Made by a program: the position numbers and the translations under genes. Below, piece by piece: positions 9,493 through 17,944 of a stretch of DNA of 64,000 bases; within the stretch, counting starts at the first letter, position 1; each line of letters opens with the position of its first letter. This stretch comes from Proteiniborus sp. MB09-C3 (GTDB lineage Bacteria > Bacillota > Clostridia > Tissierellales > Proteiniboraceae). The stretch covers positions 3,100,001-3,164,000 of the forward strand of contig NZ_CP127161.1 of assembly GCF_030263895.1 (NCBI RefSeq). The letters run 5' to 3'. The notes under the pieces were generated by a model that made no database searches, was not told where the DNA came from, and saw nothing but the letters and a program-made list of their open reading frames with translations.

Positions 9493-10883
9493 TACTGACC
9501 ACCCTTTCTTCCACCTACTGTTATTGACTTAACTCTTATAGTAGGTTGCCCTACATCTGTAGGTATAGAGCCACTTAGTGACCCGCACATACCCTGACCA
9601 AAACCAAGATTGTTGCCTACCATATCTATTTCTTTAAGCACTTCAAGCCCTGTACCTATTAGTGTGGCACCTCTTACAGGCTCTGCTATCTTTCCATTCC
9701 TAATAATATATCCTTCACTTACTGCAAAGTTAAAGTCTCCAGTAGCAGGATTAACAGAACCACCACCCATGTATTTTGCATATAGACCATATTCAGTATT
9801 AGCTATGATTTCTTCTTTAGTTGAGCTTCCATTTGCTATATAGGTATTAGTCATTCTCGATGTTGGAGCATATTTGTATGATTGTCTTCTGCTGGAGCCT
9901 GTGGATGGCATTCCCATCTTTAGACCATTTAGCTTATCAATCATATAACCCTTTAATACACCATTTTCAATCAAAACATTTTTCTTAGTCTTTGTTCCTT
10001 CATCGTCAATGTTCTGTGAACCCCATGCATTTGGTATAGTACCATCATCTACGGCTGTAACAACGTCTGATGCTACCTTTTCCCCTAATTTTCCTGCAAA
10101 TACTGATGTCCCCTTAGCAACAGATGTGGCTTCTAATCCATGACCACATGCTTCGTGGAAAATAACTCCACCAAACTCATTGTCTATAACTACAGGCATT
10201 TTTCCGCTTGGACATAGGTCTGCATATACCATTGCTTTTGCAATTCTAGCTGCTTCCTTAGCATAATCCTCTATGTTGATCTTGTCATAGAATTCAAAGC
10301 CCATATGTGCTCCGGGCCCATAAGAACCTGATTGCATTTCACCATTTGCAGATGCAACTGCTGAAATTGCAGTTCTAGTTCTTGTTCTCTTATCCTCTAC
10401 ATATAGTCCTTCAGAGTTAGCAATAAGTACATTTTGCTCATTATCAAGATATCTAACTGTAACCTGGGATATGACCTCATCAAAATTCTTAGCTGCATTG
10501 TAAGCTCTCTTTATTAGCTCGACTTTTTGTGATTTTTCTATATTGCTTGGAATCACTTTTATTGGATGAATATTTTCTATTTCTGTTTTAGTGAAATCTA
10601 AAACTTGATTAATACTGCTGCCTTTTATAGCTGCAGCTGCTTCTTTAGCAACTTTAATTAGATTTTCTCTAGTTGAATCATTTGTATACGCATATATACT
10701 ATTTAAACCATAGAATATCCTTATGCCTACACCATAATCTCTTCCTGATATGCCGCTCTCTATCTTTCCTCCAACTAGTAAAAGTCCAGTGTTAAATCTG
10801 TCCTCTACAAAGATTTCTGCAAAATCTCCTCCCGTTGAAAGAGCAGCTGTTAAAACATCTTCAATAATTGGCCTGCTTAACAT
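9492..10883 (-). CDS. tldD: TldD family zinc metalloprotease, catalytic subunit
   Basis: 463 residues with the TldD zinc motif HEACGH (His243-Glu244...His248), followed by GLEATSV. Other family signatures are KPEATSVAKG-like GTSVFAGK and the C-terminal FGQGMCGSLSG. It degrades unfolded or modified peptides together with the TldE partner immediately downstream. It is the first gene of a two-gene operon and starts after an AAGGGGG ribosome site. Confidence 0.92.
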   Translation of the reverse strand: MLSRPIIEDVLTAALSTGGDFAEIFVEDRFNTGLLLVGGKIESGISGRDYGVGIRIFYGLNSIYAYTNDSTRENLIKVAKEAAAAIKGSSINQVLDFTKTEIENIHPIKVIPSNIEKSQKVELIKRAYNAAKNFDEVISQVTVRYLDNEQNVLIANSEGLYVEDKRTRTRTAISAVASANGEMQSGSYGPGAHMGFEFYDKINIEDYAKEAARIAKAMVYADLCPSGKMPVVIDNEFGGVIFHEACGHGLEATSVAKGTSVFAGKLGEKVASDVVTAVDDGTIPNAWGSQNIDDEGTKTKKNVLIENGVLKGYMIDKLNGLKMGMPSTGSSRRQSYKYAPTSRMTNTYIANGSSTKEEIIANTEYGLYAKYMGGGSVNPATGDFNFAVSEGYIIRNGKIAEPVRGATLIGTGLEVLKEIDMVGNNLGFGQGMCGSLSGSIPTDVGQPTIRVKSITVGGRKGGQ

Positions 10884-11016
10884 TTATTAACCCCCTTAAA
10901 TCTACTGTACATTTGTAATACATGTATTTATATGTTTATTTCGATACTCGAATGATTTTTCCTTCTTTTTAAAAGATTAAATTTTTTGACAAAAAACAAA
11001 TCCTTCTCTATGGTTC

Positions 11017-11056
11017 AAGGTGACAGAAAAAGCTAGACTTAGCCTAGTCTCACCTT
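11017..11056 (-). terminator. Possible terminator of the aminopeptidase gene
   Basis: An inverted repeat AAGGTGA/TCACCTT encloses a short hairpin (AGACT...AGTCT) that on the minus strand is followed by CTTTTTCT. It lies ~80 bases past the aminopeptidase stop. The rest of the 10884-11137 spacer is AT-rich with no gene seen. Confidence 0.4.
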
Positions 11057-11137
11057 TCTAACAATAGTGAAGGATATAAAAGTCATGTATTAATTTATTG
11101 TAAGAAATTTAATTTGCTTTTATTATCATGCTAAAAT

Positions 11138-12262
11138 CTATATTCCCTTTTCTATCACATCAAATAAAAACTTGCCATTTTCATAGAAAAGCTCACCATC
11201 AGCGTAAATCTTTCCTCCATCTCTCATGTCGCAAAGCATATCCCAATGAATTGTAGACTCATTTTTCGCACCTGTACTTGGATAGGCAGCACCTACTGCA
11301 GCATGTACTGTTCCTCCAATTTTCTCGTCAAAAAGCATGTTTCTAGTAAATTGTTGAATTCCATAGTTAGTGCCTATAGCTATTTCACCCAATGTTCTTG
11401 AGCCTGAATCAGTATCTAGCAAAGCAAGTAAAAGGTCTTCTCCCTTTGCAGCTTCTGCCTTGACAACCTTACCCTTTTCAAATGTAAGCCTTATGTCTTC
11501 TATTTCTTTTCCTGCATATATTCCAGGAAAGCTAAATCTAATATGTCCTTCTACTGAATCTTCAACTGGACCTGTAAATACCTCACCATCCGGGAAATTA
11601 ACTTTTCCATCACAGTTGATCCACTTTCTACCCTCAATACTCATCCTCAAATCTGTATCCTTAGATACTATACGAAGATCCTTCTTTGTGTCTAAGTACT
11701 TAACCACTTTCTCTTGTTCCTCAGAAATTCTCTTCCACTCTGCTGTTGGATCTTCCTTGTCAATCAATCCTGCTTTAAATACAAAGTCTTCATATTCTTC
11801 AAGAGACATATTTCCCTCTTGTGCATCTGAATGTGTAGGGAATTGGGTTAGACACCATCTATATTCTCCATTGGCTTCACGTTTATTCCTGATATCTACT
11901 ATTTCTTTTAATCCTCTTCTTCTTGCAACTATTCTTTGTGGGTCAACTCCTGCTAATTCCTTTGTATTTACTCCACCAAGCAAATGTATTGTTGCATCAT
12001 ATTTTTCTGCTATTGTTCTGTTAAGAGGTGAAACAAACTGAAGCTGCTCATCGCTTCCTTCTTTTAATAATATTTCTGAAACACCTTCAATATTAGCTGC
12101 AATTTCAGGATAAGCACCAGCCCTTAGAGCTTCTCTATAAAGCTCCATTAGCAAAGGTCCTGTCGCTACACCACCTGTAATTTGCAGATATTCTCCTTTT
12201 TTGATATTTAGTGAATAATTAATTATTAAATGTGCTAGTTTTTGCAATCTAATATCTCTCAT
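11138..12262 (-). CDS. M29 family aminopeptidase (AmpS/AmpT type)
   Basis: 374 residues. The ATG at 12262 was chosen over an upstream frame start at 12307 because an AAGGAGG site lies just ahead of it and M29 proteins typically begin near MRDxRLxKLA. Conserved metal-site regions of the thermophilic aminopeptidase family are visible: VEDSVEGHIRFSFPG, GEIAIGTNYGI, and the C-terminal HAAVGAAYPSTGAKNES-IHWDML with NGKFL nearby. It is a cytoplasmic leucine-type exopeptidase. It sits alone, with its own possible terminator. Confidence 0.87.
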   Translation of the reverse strand: MRDIRLQKLAHLIINYSLNIKKGEYLQITGGVATGPLLMELYREALRAGAYPEIAANIEGVSEILLKEGSDEQLQFVSPLNRTIAEKYDATIHLLGGVNTKELAGVDPQRIVARRRGLKEIVDIRNKREANGEYRWCLTQFPTHSDAQEGNMSLEEYEDFVFKAGLIDKEDPTAEWKRISEEQEKVVKYLDTKKDLRIVSKDTDLRMSIEGRKWINCDGKVNFPDGEVFTGPVEDSVEGHIRFSFPGIYAGKEIEDIRLTFEKGKVVKAEAAKGEDLLLALLDTDSGSRTLGEIAIGTNYGIQQFTRNMLFDEKIGGTVHAAVGAAYPSTGAKNESTIHWDMLCDMRDGGKIYADGELFYENGKFLFDVIEKGI

Positions 12263-12456
12263 TCCTATGACCTCCTTATTAATTTTTCCTAATAATAAAT
12301 TCGCCACTACTTTGAAATGACCAAAAATGAATTTTCTGCTACATCAAAATTAAAACGATTTTATCATTAATAGGAAAAATATTCTATATGTTTTTGTTTA
12401 TTCCTTTAGAATTTGTAAAACAATTATTAAGTTTTATTAATAAATACGGTGTATTT

Positions 12457-12849
12457 CTATCTCAATCTCTCAAATCCTAAATATCTTGTACCTTGGAATT
12501 TCAGTTTTCCTCTGTCTCTTTCAGTCATTAGTCCATATTCATTGCCAGGCACTTCAAGCTCTATCCTATCTCCACTTTCAACCTGAAAGGTTATAAAATA
12601 TGAGGTAGAACTGTGATGGTGGGCATGACCGTCATTATTATGGTGATGATGTGAAACATCTATTCTTTTAGAAGCTATTTCTACATCTACATTAAGAACT
12701 GGCTGAGCATTGTTATAATTCCATTGTTTGATTCCCTTAAAAATGCCTATAATAAACATTGAAATGACTACAACAAAGCCAATCACTATCATTATTGGGA
12801 CAAATGAAAACATAAAATCATCAAAGGGATTGAACATAAAGCCTCCCAT
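12457..12849 (-). CDS. DUF2500 family membrane protein with His-rich insert
   Basis: 130 residues: one N-terminal membrane segment (FVPIMIVIGFVVVISMFIIGIFKGI), then a soluble DUF2500-like beta domain (NVDVEIASKR...TSYFITFQVESGDRIELEV...G-KLKFQGTRYLGFER). Between two strands sits a His cluster, VSHHHHNNDGHAHHHSS, that could bind a metal. Start is ambiguous: GTG 12858, ATG 12849 and ATG 12837 are in frame. 12849 has the best spacing from AAGGAAGG. No function is established for the family. Confidence 0.7.
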   Translation of the reverse strand: MGGFMFNPFDDFMFSFVPIMIVIGFVVVISMFIIGIFKGIKQWNYNNAQPVLNVDVEIASKRIDVSHHHHNNDGHAHHHSSTSYFITFQVESGDRIELEVPGNEYGLMTERDRGKLKFQGTRYLGFERLR

Positions 12850-12870
12850 ATAATGCACCTTCCTTAATTT

Positions 12871-13608
12871 TTATTTTCTTCCTCTATATCTCCCTGTTCT
12901 TAACTCATTAATGTATGAATCTATTTCTGGCATATTGGATTCTTTTGCTAATTTTACTGCTAATTCTACATCGTAAGGTACTCTTACAAAATTAATTTGA
13001 AAGCCCTTATTATCTCTTCCACTATATTCTCCTTCAAGAATTACATAGGAAGCCAATGTTATATCTAATGGATTACCTACACTGCCGACATTAAATATGA
13101 CTTTATTATCAAAATATCTAATATATGCCCCATGGATATCTCCATATCCAATAATATCAGGCCTTTGCTCTCCGAAGGTATTTCCTGTGTTTTCTGTATT
13201 GTCAAACATTCCAAGGAGCTTTTCCGAAGGGCTGTGACTATGTACCCTATGGAATACACCTTGAGGTGATGCATGAAATAGTCTTGTCAATCTCCCACTA
13301 ATATAAAAGTCCACTGAAAAGGGTAATTTGCTAATATAGTCTAATCTTTCTTCCCCTAGCTTTTCTCTAGCCCATACCACCATTTCATAATCATTTTCTT
13401 TGGATATCATCATATCCCAGTTTCCCATAAGCACTTCAGTGCACTCTGCTCTAACAATATCTACTGCTTCAGCAGGATTCGGTCCCTTACCTGCTAAGTC
13501 TCCTAAGCATATAATCCTTTCAATTTTCTTCTCTCTAATATCATCTAGAACTGCTCTTAATGCAGGAATATTTCCGTGAATATCTGAAATAACTGCTACC
13601 TTGTCCAA
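12871..13608 (-). CDS. Calcineurin-like metallophosphoesterase (YfcE-like)
   Basis: 245 residues with the dimetal phosphoesterase motifs in order: SDIHGN (residue ~8), GDLAGKGPNP (~37), GNWD (~67), and GYGDIHGAY (~155). The start is TTG 13608 preceded by GGAGGG. The usual GNHD motif reads GNWD, as in the YfcE/MJ0936 branch of predicted phosphodiesterases. The substrate is unknown. It lies 12 bases upstream of the DUF2500 gene and may be cotranscribed with it. Confidence 0.85.
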   Translation of the reverse strand: MDKVAVISDIHGNIPALRAVLDDIREKKIERIICLGDLAGKGPNPAEAVDIVRAECTEVLMGNWDMMISKENDYEMVVWAREKLGEERLDYISKLPFSVDFYISGRLTRLFHASPQGVFHRVHSHSPSEKLLGMFDNTENTGNTFGEQRPDIIGYGDIHGAYIRYFDNKVIFNVGSVGNPLDITLASYVILEGEYSGRDNKGFQINFVRVPYDVELAVKLAKESNMPEIDSYINELRTGRYRGRK

Positions 13609-13740
13609 GACAAACCCTCCTATAGCATCCCCGAATAAGTCTGGAGCTACTTGTATTATCTTTAGTTCCTATTTTATTATTTATTCCACATACGCTCTTG
13701 GAAATCCTTCTAAATCTATGTAAATGTAATGATAAATTTA

Positions 13741-13788
13741 AAAAGCCTCTGCTTAATAATAAGGCTTAAATTCATCGTCAGAGGCTTT
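13741..13788 (-). terminator. Terminator overlapping the end of the coiled-coil gene
   Basis: Ten-bp arms AAAGCCTCTG and CAGAGGCTTT separated by 27 bases; the 3' part of the coding region (13753-13788) forms one arm and most of the loop. On the minus strand the second arm ends in TTTT. Confidence 0.5.
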
Positions 13789-14340
13789 CATTATATCAAC
13801 TATTTTTTCAATTTTCTTCAACTGGACTTTGCCTTTACTTGGCATTAGTGGTTCTATGGATTTTGCCAGTTTCATCATAGATGTGAGTTTATCTAAGCTT
13901 TGAGTAGATACAGCTTGAGAATATTCTTCAAGATTTTCCTTCGCTTTTAATATGTTTTGCTTTGTCTCTATGACACCTTCTGCTAATTGCCTGTTACTAT
14001 CATCTAAATAAGTAGATAGCTTAGATAATATCTTTTCTTTTCTATCTAGCATTGGTAAATCTTGATTTAATGCTTTAACATTGTCAGTATAATCACTTTT
14101 TATTATTCTGTTGACTCTATTAAGTATTTCAAAAATATCTTGTACCTTACCTAAAATATACTGGTCTTCCTCTAAAAAATAGGGACTTATTTCTTTAAGC
14201 AGCTTAATTTTATCCTGGTAGCTTCTACTGAAGCTTTTCCCTTCCTTAAGGCTTCCCCCTTTTTCAATCAGGGCAAAAACCAAAATTGGTAAGGCTACTA
14301 TAGCTAAATTCTGCAAGCTTTTGAGTTTACTTTCTTCCAT
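13753..14340 (-). CDS. Hypothetical protein, N-terminal hydrophobic segment and helical body
   Basis: 195 residues, not recognised. Residues ~10-25 are hydrophobic (LAIVALPILVFALI), perhaps a membrane anchor, and the remainder is rich in Lys, Glu and Leu with predicted long helices. A good AAGGTGG ribosome site precedes the ATG. It stands alone between the phosphoesterase and the ThiF-like gene. Nothing in the context suggests a role. Confidence 0.6.
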   Translation of the reverse strand: MEESKLKSLQNLAIVALPILVFALIEKGGSLKEGKSFSRSYQDKIKLLKEISPYFLEEDQYILGKVQDIFEILNRVNRIIKSDYTDNVKALNQDLPMLDRKEKILSKLSTYLDDSNRQLAEGVIETKQNILKAKENLEEYSQAVSTQSLDKLTSMMKLAKSIEPLMPSKGKVQLKKIEKIVDIMKASDDEFKPYY

Positions 14341-14416
14341 ACTATAACCACCTTATACTTTAACATCATTAATTTATTTTATGCCTATAAAATATAAAGG
14401 TGATTGATATTAGTAG

Positions 14417-15094
14417 TTATAGATTTATTATCTCATATTCTTGATTTAAAGTATTAATTAGGAGTACTCTTCTTCTTAGTAAGTCTCCTCTGTTTATTAG
14501 GAGCTTCAGTGCCTCGCTTACTTCTATGGATGCTACTAGAGCAGGCGTGAAGGAAGGATTGCCCAGTTCTGCTTCCAAACCTTTTTTATCATTATTGGAA
14601 TATAATAAATCTAAAGTCCTATCACCTGGGAAAACAGTTGTTACCTGCCCATACCAGCCTGCTATGGCACCATGTACAAGGGGTATACTAAGTGCCTCTG
14701 CTTGTCTCTGAATAAGCAATCTAGTATGTATACTATCTAGTGCATCAACTATGACATCATGGCCTTTTAATATTTCTAAGCCATTTTCTTCAGTTAATCT
14801 TTCATTGACAGCTTTTATTTTAACTAATGGATTAATATTATTAACTCTTTCTTTAGCTACTAGAGCCTTTGGTTTTCCTAATGAGCTCATATCTGATAAG
14901 ATTTGTCTATTTAAATTTGTCTCTTCAAATACATCTCCATCTATTACAGTTAGGCTTCCAATCCCTAATCTTGCAAGCATTTCAATTATATATCCACCTA
15001 ATCCTCCACATCCAACTACACAAACCTTGAATTTGTTAAGACTGCTGTTTTCTTCAGGTGACAGCATGTTCATGTTTCTAGAGTACCTATTCAT
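14417..15094 (-). CDS. ThiF/MoeB/HesA family adenylyltransferase-like protein
   Basis: About 225 residues with the E1-like nucleotide-binding motif VVGCGGLGGYIIEMLARLGIG (residues ~25-45), DGDVFEETNLNRQIL (substrate-binding Arg) and VHGAIAGWYGQV. Family members adenylate the C-terminus of ThiS/MoaD-type carriers or tRNA precursors. No CxxC zinc pairs are seen, so the structural zinc of MoeB is absent, and no small carrier protein gene is nearby. Two adjacent ATGs compete; 15094 has better spacing from GAGGGG. It follows the CYTH gene by ~30 bases and is likely cotranscribed. Confidence 0.82.
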   Translation of the reverse strand: MNRYSRNMNMLSPEENSSLNKFKVCVVGCGGLGGYIIEMLARLGIGSLTVIDGDVFEETNLNRQILSDMSSLGKPKALVAKERVNNINPLVKIKAVNERLTEENGLEILKGHDVIVDALDSIHTRLLIQRQAEALSIPLVHGAIAGWYGQVTTVFPGDRTLDLLYSNNDKKGLEAELGNPSFTPALVASIEVSEALKLLINRGDLLRRRVLLINTLNQEYEIINL

Positions 15095-15127
15095 CATTAT
15101 CCCCTCAATTCTAGTTAACATGTAATT

Positions 15128-15679
15128 TTACATTCCCTCTAGTCCAAGCTCTGCTCTGAGCTCTCTTAGGGATTTTGTAGTTATATTGTCATCATCTAGC
15201 TCTAAAAGCGCTGCCGCTCTTTTTATATCTTCTTTATTTACCACTTCTATCTCCAGATAAGGATATGGATAAGTAGATTGATCCCAAGTATCCATATCAA
15301 ATCTCATATCCTCATATATATATGAAATTCTTTCCTTAGTACCTTCATGGATTACTCTAAAATTCAAATGCTCCAATATACTATTAAGTGCCTTTTTATC
15401 TGTAACCATTGTTTCTATTTCCAGATTTTCTCTAGCTATTTCACTGGATACATTCTTTTTTAATGTAAAAAAAATATCTACCTCACCAGTAACTAAATCT
15501 CTAGTTTCTCTTACTCTTAAATATCCGTCACCTAGTCTTTCAATAAGCTTATCCTCCGAATCATATAAAGTGTTAATTTGATATTCCTTGCTTAATAGCT
15601 TTGCACCTAGCTTCTCAAGTCTTTGTTCAATGTCCTTTTTATCGATACCTAATACTTTTACTTCTAATTCCTTTGCCAT
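15128..15679 (-). CDS. CYTH domain protein (adenylate cyclase class IV / thiamine triphosphatase fold)
   Basis: 183 residues starting at the ATG behind AAGGAGA; the frame extends further 5' but without a ribosome site. The N-terminal ELEVKVLGID is the ExExK signature of CYTH tunnel enzymes. Further charged strands (GYLRVRETRD, FTLKKN, ISYIYEDMRFDMD) supply the phosphate-binding residues, and YPYLEIEV completes the barrel. The family hydrolyses triphosphates or inorganic polyphosphate; which substrate applies cannot be told. Confidence 0.85.
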   Translation of the reverse strand: MAKELEVKVLGIDKKDIEQRLEKLGAKLLSKEYQINTLYDSEDKLIERLGDGYLRVRETRDLVTGEVDIFFTLKKNVSSEIARENLEIETMVTDKKALNSILEHLNFRVIHEGTKERISYIYEDMRFDMDTWDQSTYPYPYLEIEVVNKEDIKRAAALLELDDDNITTKSLRELRAELGLEGM

Positions 15680-15748
15680 TTTGTTCTCCTTCCAATATGT
15701 ATTATTCAAATAAAAATTGTCAATTATAAAACCAGAGGTGAAATTCAT

Positions 15749-15910
15749 ATGCTATATATATTATTTGCTTTACTAATCCTATTCTATATGTTTTTTGTAA
15801 TTATTAAAATACATAAGAAAAAAATTGATAGACTAATACATTTTCTCAACTATGTCGATTATACTGATTTGAAAGCTAAGCTAATTGAGGATAATGAAAA
15901 AGACAGGTAA
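15749..15910 (+). CDS. Small single-span membrane protein (53 codons)
   Basis: A plus-strand ORF divergent from the CYTH gene. It has an AGAGGTG ribosome site 8 bases before the ATG and a terminator overlapping its stop. The first ~19 residues are purely hydrophobic (Leu/Ile/Phe), followed by KIHKKK and a polar amphipathic tail ending KAKLIEDNEKDR. This layout suggests a membrane-anchored small protein with a cytoplasmic tail. Not recognised; too short to assign function. Confidence 0.55.
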   Translation: MLYILFALLILFYMFFVIIKIHKKKIDRLIHFLNYVDYTDLKAKLIEDNEKDR

Positions 15911-15942
15911 AAGTATTGGATTTCCTTTTCCTGTCCTTTATA
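15898..15942. terminator. Bidirectional terminator between the small ORF and ptsI
   Basis: Inverted arms AAAGACAGGTAAAAG and CTTTTCCTGTCCTTT pair with one bulge and one mismatch. It overlaps the stop of the plus-strand small ORF and lies 5 bases past the ptsI stop on the minus strand, serving both. Confidence 0.75.
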
Positions 15943-15946
15943 TAAT

Positions 15947-17656
15947 CTAATTTAAGCTAATTTTTTTAACAATAAAATCCTTTACTTCCTCTGCAGTCGG
16001 TAGTTTAAGCATCTCTTCAATAATATCCTCCATATCACTCTTAATGAGATTATTCACTATCCATCTAGCTCTTAGCATAGATGATGCGCTCATACTAAAT
16101 TCATCTAGTCCCATTCCCACAAGAACTGGAATTAGCTGCGGGTTTCCTGCTACTTCTCCACACATCCCAACCCATATTCCCTCTTTGTGTCCATTATCTA
16201 TCACTGTTTTTATCAGTCTTAAAAGTGCAGGATGAAACTCATTATATAAATAGGCTATTTTTCCATTGCCTCTATCTACTGCAGTTGTATATTGTATCAA
16301 ATCATTCGTTCCTATGCTGAAGAAATCTACTTCCTTTGCAAACAAATCAGACATCACTGCCGCTGCAGGTATCTCTATCATTATGCCTACTTCAATATTT
16401 TCATTAAACTCAATATTTTCATTTCTTAACTCAATTTTTACATTATCTAATATGCTCTTAGCTTGCCTTAATTCTTCAATAGCTGATATCATAGGAAACA
16501 TTATTTTAATATTTCCAAAAGCACTTGCCCTAAGCAATGCTTTAAGCTGAGTTCTAAAAATATCTGTTCTGTCTAAACAAAGCCTTATGGCTCTATATCC
16601 TAAAAAAGGATTCATTTCCTTAGGAAGCTGAAGATATGGCAGCTCTTTATCTCCACCTATATCTAAAGTTCTAATAACCACTGGTTTGCCTTCCAGCCTC
16701 ACAGCCACTTCCTTATATGCTTCAAACTGCTCATCTTCTGTAGGTAATTTTTCTCTATCCATGTACAAGAATTCAGTTCTGTAAAGTCCTACTCCTTCAC
16801 CGTCATTATTTAGCACTCCATCAACATCCTTTGGTGTGCCTATATTTGCAGATATTTCAACTTTAAAATTATCTTTAGTAATACTATCCTTCCCTCTTAC
16901 TTCTTCAAGCTTTTCCTTAAATCCAATAAAGGCTTCTTTTTTTCTTTCATATTCTGCAATTACTTTTTCCTCAGGATTAACTATTACAGTTCCAGTATCG
17001 CCATCTAATATTACGTAATCTCCATCTGAAATAAGCTCTAAAGCTTTTTCTAAGCCAACTACAGCAGGGATTTCCATTGTTCTAGCCATAATTGCTGAAT
17101 GAGCCGTTTTCCCACCTATTTCAGTTATGAAGCCAATGACTTTATTTCTATCCATTTGAGCCGTGTCTGAAGGTGTTAAATCTTCAGCCACAATTATTAC
17201 TTCTCCAGATAAATTGCTTAAATCCGTTTCTTCTACATCTAATACTATTCTTATGAGTCTCCCTGTTACATCTTTTATATCTGCAGCTCTCTCCTTCATG
17301 TATTCATCTTCCATAGCCTCAAACATATCAACGAAAAATTTAGTGACCTCGGAAATTGCCCATTCTGTATTTACGCTTTCTTCTTTTATCTTATTTTCTA
17401 TCTGCCCAAAAAATTCTGGATCTTCTAGTATCATTCTATGAGCCCTAAATATACCTGCTTCTGCTTTACCGATTGTACTAAAGGCATGCTGATACAATGC
17501 TTCTATTTGTTCCTTCCCCTTTTCTCTTGCAGCCTCAAGTTTTGAGATTTCCTTTTCAGGCTCAGCAATAAATTTTTTTTCAATTTTTATTACTGGTTCT
17601 TTTTTTACTAAAGCTTTTCCCATTCCAATCCCAGATGACACACCTATCCCTATCAC
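15947..17656 (-). CDS. ptsI: PTS Enzyme I (phosphoenolpyruvate-protein phosphotransferase)
   Basis: 569 residues, normal length. The phosphohistidine motif GGKTAHSAIMARTMEIPAVVG has active His186, and the C-terminal PEP-binding barrel shows YRTEFLYM, GTNDLIQYTTAVDRG and GMCGEVAGNP. Enzyme I takes phosphate from PEP and passes it to HPr. The start is GTG 17656 behind AGGAGGTC. It follows ptsH by 11 bases and ends at a shared terminator. Confidence 0.95.
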   Translation of the reverse strand: MIGIGVSSGIGMGKALVKKEPVIKIEKKFIAEPEKEISKLEAAREKGKEQIEALYQHAFSTIGKAEAGIFRAHRMILEDPEFFGQIENKIKEESVNTEWAISEVTKFFVDMFEAMEDEYMKERAADIKDVTGRLIRIVLDVEETDLSNLSGEVIIVAEDLTPSDTAQMDRNKVIGFITEIGGKTAHSAIMARTMEIPAVVGLEKALELISDGDYVILDGDTGTVIVNPEEKVIAEYERKKEAFIGFKEKLEEVRGKDSITKDNFKVEISANIGTPKDVDGVLNNDGEGVGLYRTEFLYMDREKLPTEDEQFEAYKEVAVRLEGKPVVIRTLDIGGDKELPYLQLPKEMNPFLGYRAIRLCLDRTDIFRTQLKALLRASAFGNIKIMFPMISAIEELRQAKSILDNVKIELRNENIEFNENIEVGIMIEIPAAAVMSDLFAKEVDFFSIGTNDLIQYTTAVDRGNGKIAYLYNEFHPALLRLIKTVIDNGHKEGIWVGMCGEVAGNPQLIPVLVGMGLDEFSMSASSMLRARWIVNNLIKSDMEDIIEEMLKLPTAEEVKDFIVKKISLN

Positions 17657-17667
17657 TAAAAGACCTC

Positions 17668-17931
17668 CTATTCCCCAAAATTACTCTCAACCAATGCCTT
17701 TAATGCTTCAACAGCTTCTTTCTCATCTTCTCCCTCAGCCTTGATTGTTAATTTTGTCCCCTTGACTGCACCCATACTTAATATTCCCATTATACTTTTT
17801 GCATTATATTCTTTTTCATCTTTGATAACTACAACGTGAGACTTAAACTTCGATGATATTAAAACAAATTGACTTGCAGGTCTCGCGTGAAGACCAGTTT
17901 CATTTTTTAATATTACATCTGCACTATACAT
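17668..17931 (-). CDS. ptsH: HPr phosphocarrier protein
   Basis: 87 residues with the active-site motif TGLHARPAS (His15) and the regulatory serine motif AKSIMG (Ser46), which HPr kinase phosphorylates in Firmicutes for carbon catabolite control. It carries phosphate from Enzyme I to sugar-specific EIIA domains or to PRD regulators such as the one just upstream. It is separated from that regulator by 13 bases. Confidence 0.95.
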   Translation of the reverse strand: MYSADVILKNETGLHARPASQFVLISSKFKSHVVVIKDEKEYNAKSIMGILSMGAVKGTKLTIKAEGEDEKEAVEALKALVESNFGE

Positions 17932-17944
17932 TTCTATTTCCCCC

